Assembly: GCF_947503795.1 (NCBI RefSeq)
Contig: NZ_CANNEZ010000003.1
Span: 434,436 to 498,435 of the forward strand
DNA length: 64,000 nucleotides
Direction of reading: 5' to 3'
DNA from: an uncultured Jannaschia sp.
Lineage (GTDB): Bacteria > Pseudomonadota > Alphaproteobacteria > Rhodobacterales > Rhodobacteraceae
The notes below the pieces were generated by a model. The model had not been told where the DNA came from. It did not search any database and worked only from the letters and a program-made list of their open reading frames with translations. Positions 54,838-64,000 of this stretch are shown here, piece by piece. Within the stretch, counting starts at the first letter, position 1; every line of letters begins with the position of its first letter. The position numbers and the translations under genes are program-made.

Positions 54838-54864
54838 GAAGGGCGGGCACAAGGCCCGCCCTTC
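54838..54864 (-). terminator. Terminator after the porin gene
   Basis: An 11-bp perfect stem (GAAGGGCGGGC/GCCCGCCCTTC) with a five-base loop, 21 bases past the porin stop. On the minus strand it is followed by a short T-rich stretch (TCGTTT). Confidence 0.65.
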
Positions 54865-54885
54865 CCGACTTGTGATCCGTTAGGA

Positions 54886-56031
54886 TCAGAAGTTCATGCG
54901 CACACCGAAGGAGACGGTGTCGTTGTCGACGTTGATCGCCGGGGCGAGGGCGCCGCCGGAAACTTCCGAGTGGCCGTAGCCCAGCTGGATGATCGCGCCA
55001 CCGCCGAGGTCGTAGTTGGCGGCGATGCCGTAGCCTTCGGCTTCCGGACCAGCGTCGTGGTCGTACTTGCCGTAGTTGACGCCAACCGAGATCGCACCGG
55101 TGGTGTAACCCACGCCGACGCCGATGTGATCGGTGTCGAAGCCGTTGGTCAGGATGCGACCGCCGACGACCGTGGTCGCAGCGATGGTGTCCGGCACGCC
55201 GAGCGCGTCATCGAGACCGGTCGTCGCAGCCGAAGCAGCCGTCGCCGCGGTGCCGCCGAACGGGAAGTGGTTCTCGTAGGACATGTACGACAGGCCAGCC
55301 TGCCAACCGCCGGCGAAGCTCGAGTTGATCGAGAGGCCGTAGGTGTCGAGGTCGATGTCGCCCGCGCCCAGGTTGACCGAAGCCGTCTGGAAACCAGCGC
55401 CCAGGCCGAGCTCGGCACCGCCGAAGTCGAGCTGGTAGGTCATACCAAGACCGAACACGTCGTCGGTGTCGACGATGTCGGCGCTGGCGGCGTTCGGATA
55501 CTGGGTGTCGTCCAGTTCGGCCGAGACCGCGATCCCGAAGTCACCGAAGGAGTAGTCGTAGCGGACGATCTGACCGTCATACAGGCCGTCGAGGCCGGCA
55601 TTGCCGTTGAAGCCCGTATGGGCCGTCTCGGCGTCGTCGATCGAACCCGCGGCGAAGTTGACTTCCTGCAGGGCCCAGTCAAGGGCACCGTCGGTGTCAC
55701 CGGCGGTCAGGGTGCCGAAGGCGCCCGAGATGAAGATCGTCTCGCCGCCCTGGGTGGCGTCGCCGAACGCGTCGTTGTCGTTCGACTCGTCGAGGTCGAT
55801 CGTGGCACCGAAGGTCAGGCCGCCATCGGTTTCGCCGGCCATCGTGAAGGTCACGTCGATGTCGGTGAAGAAGCCCACGTCGGTGTTGGCGGCAACGGCG
55901 GTGCCGGGACCGTAGGTGAAGCCACCCGCGTCGCGGATACCCATTTCGGCGTTACCGGAGATGGTGACATCGGCCGCGGCGACGCCCGTCAGGGCGACCA
56001 GTGCGGTGGATGCAAAGAGAACTTTTTTCAT
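54886..56031 (-). CDS. Outer-membrane porin (Rhodobacter-type)
   Basis: A 381-residue beta-barrel porin: signal peptide cleaved after VAAA near residue 20 (MKKVLFASTALVALTGVAAA), start DVTISGNAEMGI, alternating beta-strands rich in Gly, Asp and aromatic residues, and a terminal phenylalanine (VRMNF) needed for barrel assembly. It resembles the general porin of Rhodobacteraceae. AGGGAAAACT precedes the ATG. The gene has a lower GC look and a strong terminator, as expected for a highly expressed gene. Confidence 0.92.
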   Translation of the reverse strand: MKKVLFASTALVALTGVAAADVTISGNAEMGIRDAGGFTYGPGTAVAANTDVGFFTDIDVTFTMAGETDGGLTFGATIDLDESNDNDAFGDATQGGETIFISGAFGTLTAGDTDGALDWALQEVNFAAGSIDDAETAHTGFNGNAGLDGLYDGQIVRYDYSFGDFGIAVSAELDDTQYPNAASADIVDTDDVFGLGMTYQLDFGGAELGLGAGFQTASVNLGAGDIDLDTYGLSINSSFAGGWQAGLSYMSYENHFPFGGTAATAASAATTGLDDALGVPDTIAATTVVGGRILTNGFDTDHIGVGVGYTTGAISVGVNYGKYDHDAGPEAEGYGIAANYDLGGGAIIQLGYGHSEVSGGALAPAINVDNDTVSFGVRMNF

Positions 56032-56091
56032 AGTTTTCCCTCTAGATTTCGTTCGTCCCCACCACGGGAATCGCGTTGGGCGTGGTTGTCG

Positions 56092-56118
56092 TTTCTACCA
56101 TCGGCCCCCGCGCTGCAA
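56092..56118 (-). promoter_or_regulatory. Possible porin promoter
   Basis: On the minus strand, TTGCAG (56118-56113) and TAGAAA (56097-56092) resemble -35 and -10 boxes, but with a short 15-base spacer. The -10 lies about 60 bases upstream of the porin start. Weak call. Confidence 0.25.
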
Positions 56119-56301
56119 GGAAGCCCCTGAAGGCCCGCCGGATTTCGCCCTTTTACCGGTGCGGTTCTGCCACAGTGGGGGCAGGGGTGCCCAAGTTGGA
56201 ACAAACTCGACCCCGGAGCGTGGCCCGAAGGGCGCAGGATACCTTGTCCGAGGACGCGCATCCGGGGTAGGCAGGGCGCGAAAGATCGAAGGGGACGACA
56301 G

Positions 56302-56811
56302 ATGCGGGCGAAGACCGTGCGAAATTGGGTCGTGGGCATGACGCTCGCCGGGGTTCTCGCCGGGTGCGGCAATGGCACGTTGTTCGGCCAGACCCGCGCC
56401 GAGCGGATCGCGGCGCAGGACAATCCGGCCGACCGTGCGAGCGAGGGGCGTCAGGTGACCTCCCAGCAGTCGTCCGTGTTCGACCTCTTCAACAACCGGG
56501 ACGACCCGAACGTCACGCTCGAGGTGAACCGTTACCTCTGGGCCGCGTCGCTCGACGTGCTGTCCTTCATGCCGGTGCAGAACGCGGATCCGTTCTCGGG
56601 CGTGATCCAGTTCGGCTACGGCACCCCGCCGGGCGGCGGGCGCGCCTACCAGGCGACCGTCTACGTGCAGGACCCCGCGCTCGACGCGCGCAGCCTGAAC
56701 GTCGCGCTGCGGACGCGGGGCGGCACCGTCAATCGCGAGACCCAGCGTGCCATCGAGGACGCGATCCTGACCCGGGCCCGGCAGCTGCGCATCCGCGACA
56801 GCAACCTCTGA
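56302..56811 (+). CDS. DUF3576 lipoprotein
   Basis: A 169-residue protein with a lipobox LAGC (Cys22), then a conserved domain with [28 protein letters not shown] and YQATVYVQ, matching DUF3576. It is likely an outer-membrane-facing lipoprotein of unknown role. It lies upstream of leuS and lptE, an arrangement common in Rhodobacterales, which suggests an envelope task. Confidence 0.87.
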   Translation: MRAKTVRNWVVGMTLAGVLAGCGNGTLFGQTRAERIAAQDNPADRASEGRQVTSQQSSVFDLFNNRDDPNVTLEVNRYLWAASLDVLSFMPVQNADPFSGVIQFGYGTPPGGGRAYQATVYVQDPALDARSLNVALRTRGGTVNRETQRAIEDAILTRARQLRIRDSNL

Positions 56812-56909
56812 GGCCCCCTCGCGCGGCCCGCGACCCGGGCACGCGACACGGAACAGACATCCGCGCCCGGCGCCCGCGTGGTCCGGGCGCCTGCATGACG
56901 GGATGCGAG

Positions 56910-59519
56910 ATGAGCTACGACAGCACCGAGATCGAGGCGAAGTGGCAGGCGGCCTGGGATAAGGCCGACCTGTTCCGCGCCACCCGGAGCGACAAGCCGA
57001 AATACTACGTGCTCGAGATGTTCCCCTATCCGTCGGGGCGCATCCATATCGGGCACGTCCGCAACTACGCGATGGGCGACGTCGTGGCGCGCTACAAGGC
57101 CGCGCGCGGCTTCAGCGTGCTGCATCCGATGGGCTGGGACGCCTTCGGGATGCCGGCAGAGAATGCCGCGATGGCGTCGGGCGGGCATCCGAAGACCTGG
57201 ACCTACGACAATATCGACGTGATGCGCGGTCAGATGAAGCCGCTGGGCCTCTCGATCGACTGGAGCCGCGAGTTCGCGACCTGCGATCCCGAGTATTACG
57301 GCCAGCAGCAAGCGCTGTTCCTCGACATGCTCGACGCAGGGCTGGTCTATCGCAAGCCCGCGGTCGTGAACTGGGACCCGGTCGACATGACGGTCCTGGC
57401 CAACGAGCAGGTGATCGACGGCAAGGGATGGCGCTCGGGCGCCGAGGTCGAGCGCAAGGAGCTGACGCAATGGGCCTTCGCGATTTCGTCGATGGCCGAG
57501 GACCTGCTGGCCGGGCTGGACCGGCTGCAGGACTGGCCCGACAAGGTGCGGCTGATGCAGGAGAACTGGATCGGCAAGTCGCGCGGACTCGAGATGACCT
57601 TCGCGCTGTCCGTGCCCGCGCATGGCCATGACGGGATCGAAATCTACACCACGCGGCCCGACACGCTGCGCGGCGCGTCCTTCATCGCCATCGCGCCCGA
57701 GCATCCGCTGGCCCGCGCGCTGGCGGCCGACGATGCCGATCTGGCGGCCTTCGCCGTGGATGTCCGTCGGGGCGGAACGACCGAGGAGGCATTGGAAAAG
57801 GCCGAAAAGCGCGGCTACGACACCGGCCTCACCGTCGAGAACCCGTTGGGTGGAATGCTTCCCGTCTGGGTCGCGAATTTCGTTCTGATGGATTACGGCA
57901 CCGGCGCGATCTTCGGGTGCCCCGCGCACGATCAGCGCGATCTGGACTTCGCGCGGAAATACGATCTGGCCGTGATCGACACCTTCGTGGCGCTCGATGA
58001 CGGGTCGCCCGTCGCGGACGAGGCCTTTGTGCCGCCCAAGACCGAGGCGGTGCGCTGGATCGATCAGCCCGCTGGTATCGATGTCGCCACCGGCCAGGAG
58101 GCCATCGACGCAACCATCGACTGGGCCGAGGCGCAGGGGATCGGGCGTGGCCGCGTCCAATATCGCCTGCGCGACTGGGGCCTGAGCCGTCAGCGCTATT
58201 GGGGCTGTCCGATCCCGGTGGTGCATTGCGACACCTGCGGCGTGGTGCCCGAAAAGAAAGAGAACCTGCCCGTCGAGCTACCCGATGATGTCAGCTTCGA
58301 TGTGCCCGGCAATCCGCTCGACCGCCATCCGACATGGCGCGACGTGGCCTGCCCGTCCTGTGGCGCGGCGGCGAAGCGCGAGACCGACACGATGGACACC
58401 TTCGTGGATTCCTCGTGGTACTACGCGCGCTTCACCGCGCCCCGCGCCGATACGCCGACCGTCGCCGAAGACGTCGCCTACTGGATGAATGTCGACCAGT
58501 ATATCGGCGGGGTCGAGCACGCGATCCTGCACCTCCTCTACAGCCGCTTCTTCGCTCGCGCGATGGTCCGGACCGGGCACCTGCCGCAGGGCACCGAAGA
58601 GCCGTTCGACGCGCTCTTCACGCAAGGGATGGTCACCCATCCGGCCTATGTGAGTTACCAGCCGTACAAGATTGTCGGAAAGGCCACGGGAGACGGCATT
58701 CCTTCCTCGGGGCCGCCTGACCCATCGGAGACTGCGCGCTTCAAAACGTACCACTTTCCGGAGGAAGTCGACCTCAAGACGAAGACGCTCCGAGAAACCG
58801 GCGAGCCCATCGAGATCCTGCCCGCGATCAAGATGTCCAAGTCGAAGAAGAACGTCGTCGATCCGATGGACATCATCGCGCAATACGGCGCCGACACGGC
58901 CCGCTGGTTCGTCTTGTCCGACAGCCCGCCGGAACGTGATTTCGAATGGACGCCCGAGGGCGCCGAGGCGGTACACAAGCATCTGCGCCGGGTGCATCGG
59001 CTGGCCGAGGACATCGCGCGCGCCGATCGGCCGAGCGGTCCCGCGGATGCCGATCTGCACCGCGCGACCGCGAGGGCGATCCAGGAGGTGACCGAGGGGA
59101 TCGACGGCTTCGCGTTCAACAAGTCGGTCGCCAAGCTCTACGAGTTCACAAACACGCTGAACCGCTCGGATGCGGGTGCCGAGGCGCGGCGCACGGCGAT
59201 GCGGGTGCTGGCGCAGTTGATGGCCCCGATGACGCCGCACCTGGCCGATGAGGTCTGGCGCATGGCGGGTGGCGAGGGCTTCGTGATCGAGGCCGAATGG
59301 CCGGTCGCGGACCCGGCGCTTCTGGTCGACGACACGGTGACGCTGCCGATCCAGGTCAACGGCAAGAAGCGGTCCGAGGTCGTCGTGCCCAAGGACATGG
59401 CCAAGGACGCCATTGAGGCGCTGGTGCTGGAGGATGAGGCGGTGCGTCGTATGCTCGACGGCGCGGTGCCGAAAAAGCTGATCGTTGTGCCGGGACGGAT
59501 CGTCAATGTCGTGGTCTAG
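56910..59519 (+). CDS. leuS: Leucyl-tRNA synthetase
   Basis: An 869-residue class I synthetase. HIGH motif in [13 protein letters not shown], the CP1 editing domain around residues 220-420 ([20 protein letters not shown]), zinc-type cysteines in [25 protein letters not shown], and KMSKSKKN near residue 650. The full length is normal. ATG at 56910 is preferred; ATG at 56895 would add five residues. lptE overlaps its 3' end. Confidence 0.95.
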   Translation: MSYDSTEIEAKWQAAWDKADLFRATRSDKPKYYVLEMFPYPSGRIHIGHVRNYAMGDVVARYKAARGFSVLHPMGWDAFGMPAENAAMASGGHPKTWTYDNIDVMRGQMKPLGLSIDWSREFATCDPEYYGQQQALFLDMLDAGLVYRKPAVVNWDPVDMTVLANEQVIDGKGWRSGAEVERKELTQWAFAISSMAEDLLAGLDRLQDWPDKVRLMQENWIGKSRGLEMTFALSVPAHGHDGIEIYTTRPDTLRGASFIAIAPEHPLARALAADDADLAAFAVDVRRGGTTEEALEKAEKRGYDTGLTVENPLGGMLPVWVANFVLMDYGTGAIFGCPAHDQRDLDFARKYDLAVIDTFVALDDGSPVADEAFVPPKTEAVRWIDQPAGIDVATGQEAIDATIDWAEAQGIGRGRVQYRLRDWGLSRQRYWGCPIPVVHCDTCGVVPEKKENLPVELPDDVSFDVPGNPLDRHPTWRDVACPSCGAAAKRETDTMDTFVDSSWYYARFTAPRADTPTVAEDVAYWMNVDQYIGGVEHAILHLLYSRFFARAMVRTGHLPQGTEEPFDALFTQGMVTHPAYVSYQPYKIVGKATGDGIPSSGPPDPSETARFKTYHFPEEVDLKTKTLRETGEPIEILPAIKMSKSKKNVVDPMDIIAQYGADTARWFVLSDSPPERDFEWTPEGAEAVHKHLRRVHRLAEDIARADRPSGPADADLHRATARAIQEVTEGIDGFAFNKSVAKLYEFTNTLNRSDAGAEARRTAMRVLAQLMAPMTPHLADEVWRMAGGEGFVIEAEWPVADPALLVDDTVTLPIQVNGKKRSEVVVPKDMAKDAIEALVLEDEAVRRMLDGAVPKKLIVVPGRIVNVVV

Positions 59520-60000
59520 GCGCGCCATCTTCGCCGCATCGCTCGGCGCCCTGCTGTCGGGTTGCGGCTTCACGGCGGTCTATGGGCCGGCGGGGGGCGG
59601 CACGGCCCTGCGCGGCGCGATCCTCGCGACCGAGCCCGATACCGATTTCGCCTTCGCCTTCGTGCGCCAGTTCGAGGAACGGCTGGGGCTGCCGGATGCG
59701 CCGCGCTGGACCCTCGACTATGTCTTCACCGCCGAGGAGGTCGCGCTGGCCATCGACGGGTCGAACAATATCACGCGGTTCAACCTCGAAGGCGCGCTGC
59801 GCTGGACGCTGTCTCCCACCGGCTCGGACGTGGTGTTGCTGCAGGGGACGGAACGCAGCTTCACCGCCTATTCCGCCAGCGGATCGACCATTTCGACCCT
59901 CGCCTCCGAACGCGATGCCGAGCGGCGGCTGGCGGTGATCCTGGCCGACAAGGTGGTGGCGCGGCTTCTGGCCGAGGCGCCGCTGCCCGCGACCCCGTGA
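59506..60000 (+). CDS. lptE: LPS assembly lipoprotein LptE
   Basis: A 164-residue lipoprotein with lipobox LSGC (Cys20) and the LptE-like start [10 protein letters not shown], then a mixed alpha/beta domain. It plugs the LptD barrel during LPS insertion in the outer membrane. The ATG at 59506 lies inside the end of leuS (14-base overlap), and the stop overlaps the GTG of holA; leuS-lptE-holA is a classic order. Confidence 0.85.
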   Translation: MSWSRRAIFAASLGALLSGCGFTAVYGPAGGGTALRGAILATEPDTDFAFAFVRQFEERLGLPDAPRWTLDYVFTAEEVALAIDGSNNITRFNLEGALRWTLSPTGSDVVLLQGTERSFTAYSASGSTISTLASERDAERRLAVILADKVVARLLAEAPLPATP

Positions 60001-60995
60001 ACCTGCGGGGCGCGCAGGCCACGCGCTTCTTCACGACGCCCGATCCCACCACGGCGGGCGCTTTGATCTATGGCGGCGACGCCATGCGGGTCGCGTTGAA
60101 GCGGCAGGAGCTGATCGCCAATCTCGCGGGTCCGACCGCTGACGAGGAAATGCGCCTGACCCGCATGTCGGGGGCCGAGGCCAAGGCCGATCCCACCGCC
60201 GTGACCGACGCGCTGAAGGCCGTGGGTTTCTTTCCGGGCCCGCGCGTCGTCTTCGTCGACAGCGTCACCGAGGTGCAGGCCGCACCGGTGATCGCGGCAT
60301 TGGCGGACTGGGCGGCGGGCGATGCCGCGCTGGTCGTGACCGGCGGGGCGCTGAAGAAGACCTCGAAGTTGCGGAAAGCGTTCGAGGGGCATGCCAAGTC
60401 GGTGGCGGTCGGGCTCTATGACGATCCGATGTCGCGCGAGGAGATCGAGGCCGCCATCGCCGCCGAGGGCCTCACGCTCGACGCGGACGCGCGGCGCGAT
60501 ATCGACGCGCTGGCGCTGGCGCTCGATCCCGGCGACTTCCGCCAGACGCTGACGAAGCTCGCGCTCTATGCCGGGGGCGAGACCGTCGGCTGCGAAGCGG
60601 TCGGTCTGATGGCGCCCGCCACAATCGACGCCGAGACCGACGAGGTGATCGCCGCCGCCGCGGACGGGCGCGCGGGCGCGATCGGCCCGCTGATGCAGCG
60701 CCTCGGCGGGCAGGGGGTCGCAGCGGTGACGTTGGTGATCTTCGCCACCCGGCATTTTCAGCAACTGCATGCGGCGGCGGTCGGCGGCGGCGTGGGCAAC
60801 CTGCGCCCGCCGGTCTTCGGGCCGCGCCGTGACGCGATGGACCGGCAGGTCCGCGCCTGGGGGGCGGCCCGGCTCGAGACGGCGCTTGCGCTGCTGATGG
60901 AGACCGACCTGACGCTGCGGTCCGCCTCGCGCGCGCCGGCCCTCGCGGTGATGGAGCGGGCCCTGATCCGGCTTGCGATGATGGCGCGGACCTGA
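59997..60995 (+). CDS. holA: DNA polymerase III delta subunit
   Basis: A 332-residue clamp-loader subunit that opens the beta clamp. It has the GGDAMRVALKRQELIANL start block, a mid AAA+-like fold, and the C-terminal helical collar (ALALLMETDLTLRSASR). The GTG start overlaps the lptE stop. Longer frames upstream lie inside lptE. Confidence 0.9.
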   Translation: MNLRGAQATRFFTTPDPTTAGALIYGGDAMRVALKRQELIANLAGPTADEEMRLTRMSGAEAKADPTAVTDALKAVGFFPGPRVVFVDSVTEVQAAPVIAALADWAAGDAALVVTGGALKKTSKLRKAFEGHAKSVAVGLYDDPMSREEIEAAIAAEGLTLDADARRDIDALALALDPGDFRQTLTKLALYAGGETVGCEAVGLMAPATIDAETDEVIAAAADGRAGAIGPLMQRLGGQGVAAVTLVIFATRHFQQLHAAAVGGGVGNLRPPVFGPRRDAMDRQVRAWGAARLETALALLMETDLTLRSASRAPALAVMERALIRLAMMART

Positions 60996-61037
60996 CCTTT
61001 GCCCTAGGTTCCCGGTTCAGGGGCGGGGAGGATCGCG

Positions 61038-61625
61038 ATGTATCGATTGTACGGGCAGGTGAAGAGCCGGGCGATGCGCCCGCTCTGGCTTCTGGAGGAA
61101 CTGGGCGAGACCTTCGATTTCGTCGGAACGGACCCCCGGTCGCCCGAAGCCTTCGCGGTCTCGCCGTTGGGCAAGATCCCGGTGCTCGAGACCGATGACG
61201 GGCTGCTGTTCGATTCCGTCGCGATGATGACGATGCTCGCCGACCGCGCGGGCCGCTTCACGCATCCGGCGGGCAGCTACGAACGCGGGCGGCAGGATGC
61301 CCTGACCAACACGATCAACGAGACCTTCGACGCCGTGCTCTGGGCCTATGCCAAGCACAGCTTCATCCTGCCCGAGGATCAGCGCGTGCCGGCCGTGAAG
61401 GACAGCCTGCGCTGGCAGTTCGGGCGCTACGGCGCCGTCATGGCCGACCTTCTGGGCGACGGGCCGTACCTGATGGGCGAGGAGCCCGTGATCCCCGACA
61501 TTCTCTTGGCGCATTGCTGCGGCTGGGCGGCGGGCCTCAAGTTCGACCTGCCCGACGCATTGCGGGCGCATATGAACACGATGCGGGCACGCCCCGCCTT
61601 CCGGAGGGCGATCGCGCATGGCTGA
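61038..61625 (+). CDS. Glutathione S-transferase-like protein
   Basis: A 195-residue GST fold: thioredoxin-like N-terminal domain with SRAMRPLWLLEELGETFDFV, LGKIPVLETDDGLLFDSVA (cis-Pro and glutathione contacts), and an all-helical C-terminal half. Substrate unknown. GGGGAGGATCGCG precedes the ATG. The stop overlaps the next start, linking it to the ltnD operon. Confidence 0.87.
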   Translation: MYRLYGQVKSRAMRPLWLLEELGETFDFVGTDPRSPEAFAVSPLGKIPVLETDDGLLFDSVAMMTMLADRAGRFTHPAGSYERGRQDALTNTINETFDAVLWAYAKHSFILPEDQRVPAVKDSLRWQFGRYGAVMADLLGDGPYLMGEEPVIPDILLAHCCGWAAGLKFDLPDALRAHMNTMRARPAFRRAIAHG

Positions 61626-62475
61626 TATCGGGATCTGGGGCCTCGGCTCCATGGGAATGGGGATGGCGCAGTCGCTGCTGCGCGCCGGGCACCGCGTCGC
61701 GGGCCATGACGTGCGGCCGGGCGTGACGCTCGACGGGGGGACGCCGCTCGCGCCCGATGCGATGTCGACGGCCGTCCTTGTGGTGCTGAACGCGGCACAG
61801 ACCGAGGAGGTGCTCTTCGGGACGTCGGGCATCGCGGACTCGCTGGCCGAGGGGGCGGTCGTGATCGCCTGCGCCACGGTCCCGCCGGCCTTCGCCCGCG
61901 ACATGGCGGAGCGCTGTTCTGCGATTGGACTGCACTATCTCGACGCGCCGATCTCGGGCGGGGCCGCCAAGGCGGCGACCGGGCAACTCTCGATCATGGC
62001 CTCGGGCAGTGCGCCGGCCTTCGCCGCCGCGCGGCCCGCGCTCGACGCAATGGCCGAGACGGTGTTCGAGCTGGGCGAGGCCGGTGCCGGATCGGCCATG
62101 AAGGCGGTCAACCAGATGCTGGCGGGGACGCATATCGCCGCCATGGCCGAGGCGATGGTCTTCGGCATGACGCAAGGGGTCAGTCCGGCCCAGTTCATGG
62201 AGGTGATCCCGTCCTGCGCGGGCACGTCCTGGATGCTCGAAAACCGCGGCCCGCATATCCGGGACGGCGACTACACCCCCCGCTCGGCGGTGCCGATCTG
62301 GCTGAAGGATCTCGGGATCGTAGGCGAGATCGCGGCGGCGGCGGGGATCGAGATGCCGCTGACGGAGACCGCGCTCTCGCGGTTCCGTGACGCGGCGGCG
62401 CTGGGCCTCTCGGACGAGGACGACGCCGCGGTCGCCAAGGTGTATGCGCGCCAGGCCGGGCTCGATCTGCCATGA
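61618..62475 (+). CDS. ltnD: L-threonate (tetronate) dehydrogenase, 3-hydroxyisobutyrate-dehydrogenase family
   Basis: A 285-residue beta-hydroxyacid dehydrogenase: IWGLGSMGMGMAQSLLRAGH (Rossmann), LDAPISGGAAKAATGQL, catalytic lysine in GSAMKAVNQMLAGTHIAAMAEA. Together with the class II aldolase and isomerase downstream it matches the LtnD-OtnC-OtnI route for four-carbon acid sugars, in which LtnD makes 2-oxotetronate. The three genes overlap or abut. No OtnK kinase is seen before the contig end. Confidence 0.85.
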   Translation: MADIGIWGLGSMGMGMAQSLLRAGHRVAGHDVRPGVTLDGGTPLAPDAMSTAVLVVLNAAQTEEVLFGTSGIADSLAEGAVVIACATVPPAFARDMAERCSAIGLHYLDAPISGGAAKAATGQLSIMASGSAPAFAAARPALDAMAETVFELGEAGAGSAMKAVNQMLAGTHIAAMAEAMVFGMTQGVSPAQFMEVIPSCAGTSWMLENRGPHIRDGDYTPRSAVPIWLKDLGIVGEIAAAAGIEMPLTETALSRFRDAAALGLSDEDDAAVAKVYARQAGLDLP

Positions 62476-63119
62476 GCGCCGAGGCGCGCCTGCGCGAGAC
62501 GATCTGCATGCTGGCCCGGTCGCTTTATGACCGGGGACTGACCCACGGGTCGACCGGCAATATCTCGGCCCGGACCGAGGATGGCGGGCTTCTCGTCTCG
62601 CCCACCGGGACCAGCTTCGGGCGGCTCGATCCGGGGCGCCTCGCGCGCTTCGATGCGGGCGGCGCCCATGTCGGCGGCGACCGCCCGACCAAGGAAATGC
62701 CGCTCCATTCGGCCTTCTACGACACGCGAAGCACCGCCGGGGCGGTCGTGCATCTGCATTCCTGTCACTCCGTCGCGCTGTCGATGTTAGCCGAGCCGGG
62801 CGAGCCGTTCCTGCCGCCGCTGACGCCCTATGGCATCATGCAGCTGGGGCGCGTCGAGCTGTTGCCGTTCTTCATGCCGGGCGATCCGGCGATGGGCGAT
62901 GCGGTGCGGGGGCTGGCGGGCAAGCGGTCGGCGGTGATGCTGGCCAATCACGGACCGGTGGTTGCGGGCCGCGACATCGAGGCCGCCTGCAACGCCATCG
63001 AGGAGTTGGAGGCGACGGCGAAGCTGGCCCTCCTGACGCGCGGGATGGGGCCACGGGGCCTCGATGACGACCAGGTGCGCGACGTCGTGACCAAGTTCGA
63101 AGTGGAGTGGGACGCATGA
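62472..63119 (+). CDS. otnC: 3-oxo-tetronate 4-phosphate decarboxylase (class II aldolase family)
   Basis: A 215-residue zinc aldolase-fold protein with HGSTGNISART, PTGTSFGRLDP, metal histidines in VVHLHSCHSVALS, and MLANHGPVVAGRD. In the tetronate route it decarboxylates 3-oxotetronate 4-phosphate to dihydroxyacetone phosphate. The start overlaps the ltnD stop and the end overlaps otnI. Confidence 0.86.
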   Translation: MSAEARLRETICMLARSLYDRGLTHGSTGNISARTEDGGLLVSPTGTSFGRLDPGRLARFDAGGAHVGGDRPTKEMPLHSAFYDTRSTAGAVVHLHSCHSVALSMLAEPGEPFLPPLTPYGIMQLGRVELLPFFMPGDPAMGDAVRGLAGKRSAVMLANHGPVVAGRDIEAACNAIEELEATAKLALLTRGMGPRGLDDDQVRDVVTKFEVEWDA

Positions 63120-63853
63120 GGTTTTCGGCCAATCTGGGATTTCTCTGGACCGATCTCACGCTGCCGGACGCGATCCGGGCGGCCAAGGCCGCGGGGTTCG
63201 ACGCGGTCGAGCTGCATTGGCCCTATGATACGCCCGCCGCCGAGACCCGCGCGGCACTCGAGGAGACGGGGCTGCCTTGCCTGGGGCTGAACACGCGGAA
63301 CGGGACGACGAACGGGCTGGGCGCGCTTCCGGGTCGCGAGGCGGAGGCCAAGGCGGCTATCGACGAGGCTGTCACTTACGCGCGGGAGATCGGCGCGGGC
63401 GCGGTCCACGCGATGGCCGGGTTCGCCGAGGGTCGGGCGGCGGACGCGACCTTTCGCGAAACGCTCGCCTATGCCTGTGACGCGGCCCCCGATCTGACGA
63501 TCCTGATCGAGCCGCTGAACCGCCACGACGCGCCGGGCTACTTCCTGACGACGACGGGGCAGGCGGTCGTTCTGATCGACGCGCTGGCGAAAGCGAACCT
63601 GAAGCTGATGTTCGACTGCTATCATGTGCAGATCATGGAGGGCGACCTGACCCGCCGCTTCGGCGAGGTTCGGGATGTCGTGGGCCATGTCCAGTTCGCG
63701 GGCGTACCCGCACGCGGCCGCCCGGACGAGGGCGAGATCGCCTATGACCGTCTCCTGCCCGCGCTGGACTGGGGCGGGCCATTCGGGGCCGAGTACAAAC
63801 CCGGCGGCGACACCGGTGCGACCCTGGACTGGCTGCGCGGCTGGCCGCGGTAG
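63116..63853 (+). CDS. otnI: 2-oxo-tetronate isomerase (hydroxypyruvate isomerase family)
   Basis: A 245-residue TIM barrel of the Hyi/OtnI type: RFSANLGFLWTD start, metal ligands in LIEPLNRHDAPGYFL and LMFDCYHVQIMEGD, and GHVQFAGVPARGRPDEGE. It isomerises 2-oxotetronate to 3-oxotetronate. ATG at 63116 overlaps the otnC stop (ATGA). A perfect hairpin overlaps its stop codon. Confidence 0.87.
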   Translation: MRFSANLGFLWTDLTLPDAIRAAKAAGFDAVELHWPYDTPAAETRAALEETGLPCLGLNTRNGTTNGLGALPGREAEAKAAIDEAVTYAREIGAGAVHAMAGFAEGRAADATFRETLAYACDAAPDLTILIEPLNRHDAPGYFLTTTGQAVVLIDALAKANLKLMFDCYHVQIMEGDLTRRFGEVRDVVGHVQFAGVPARGRPDEGEIAYDRLLPALDWGGPFGAEYKPGGDTGATLDWLRGWPR

Positions 63854-63878
63854 TCGGACCGCCCAAGGGCGGTCCGAC
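63853..63878 (+). terminator. Hairpin overlapping the otnI stop
   Basis: GTCGGACCGCCC and GGGCGGTCCGAC form a 12-bp perfect palindrome with two bases between, effectively a 10-bp stem with a six-base loop. It likely ends the ltnD-otnC-otnI operon; no U-run is readable because artefactual sequence follows. Confidence 0.55.
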
Positions 63879-64000
63879 CCCGGGGGGGGGGGGGGCCCCC
63901 CCCCCCCGCGGGGGGGGCCGCGGGGGGGGGGGGGGGGGGGCGCCGGGGGCGGGGGCGGGGGGGGGGGGTAGGCCCCACCCCCCCCCCCGCCGCCGTAAGG
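63879..64000. other. G/C homopolymer contig-end artefact
   Basis: Runs of G and C up to about 19 bases, with almost no A or T until the last few bases. Open frames here encode only Gly/Pro/Arg and are not genes. The abrupt switch right after a strong hairpin points to poly-G read artefact or mis-assembly rather than genomic sequence. Confidence 0.75.

Noticed and set aside
63675..63978. Open frames over the contig end
   Set aside because: They encode mostly Gly/Pro/Arg from homopolymer runs, which are probably artefactual.
1..64000. CRISPR arrays, tRNA/rRNA genes, insertion sequences, prophage or toxin-antitoxin loci
   Set aside because: None recognised by eye: no regularly spaced repeats, no transposase or integrase-like proteins, and all spacers are under 300 bases. 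A tRNA scan was not possible here.

Overview
The window looks like a chromosomal segment of a high-GC alphaproteobacterium of the Rhodobacteraceae (Rhodobacterales, roseobacter-like). The evidence is the dense GC-rich coding, typical neighbour sets (lolA-rhomboid-ftsK-aminotransferase-amidase, Trm112-LON-thioredoxin, DUF3576-leuS-lptE-holA, DUF4170-waaA-lpxK), a trimeric-type porin, and perfect TTAA-N7-TTAA CtrA-type boxes. No rRNA, tRNA, CRISPR, IS element or phage gene was recognised. No gene-free stretch exceeds 300 bases. The longest is the divergent control region 12928-13225.

Layout. (1) 1-3079: a small coupled operon of unknown purpose (a 5'-truncated unknown protein, a DUF3726 protein, and an Ldh_2-type NAD(P)-dependent oxidoreductase). 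(2) 3076-24542: a large surface-polysaccharide locus. It holds two GT2 and two GT4 glycosyltransferases, an O-antigen-ligase/Wzy-like membrane protein, an exported beta-helix protein with a lectin-like tail, a Wzx-like flippase, UDP-glucose dehydrogenase, and the set diagnostic of exosortase-linked exopolysaccharide loci: ExeA-like ATPase, Wzz-like chain-length protein, tyrosine autokinase, initiating sugar transferase, TPR lipoprotein, and exosortase fused to EpsI. The locus ends in a tightly coupled GT4-kpsF-kdsB-kdsA run for CMP-Kdo supply. No Wza exporter and no CTERM-tagged exosortase substrate is encoded here. The ATPase and sugar-transferase operons diverge from a region with a perfect CtrA box and three GANTC sites.

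(3) 24644-37660: mostly envelope and housekeeping genes: DedA, an AlkB-type hydroxylase, mutY, a DciA-like protein, a DsbA-like thioredoxin, lpxK, waaA, CysQ-like phosphatase, pmbA, a DUF2125 exported protein, an SDR coupled to a crotonase that lacks both catalytic glutamates, lolA and a rhomboid protease. (4) 37736-54797: ftsK, aminotransferase, amidase, UbiH-type hydroxylase, Trm112, LON-domain protein, thioredoxin, exonuclease III, three MFS transporters, DUF2461, an OmpR-type response regulator, ribA, an L,D-transpeptidase-fold protein and a YggS-type PLP protein. (5) 54886-63853: porin, DUF3576 lipoprotein, leuS, lptE, holA, a GST-like protein, and an LtnD-OtnC-OtnI operon for four-carbon acid sugars.

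The last ~120 bases (63879-64000) are almost pure G/C homopolymer right after a strong hairpin. They look like a contig-end sequencing artefact rather than biology. Nearly all long overlapping open frames on the opposite strand are GC-driven shadows and are left out. All functional calls come from reading the translated sequence; no database search was run.
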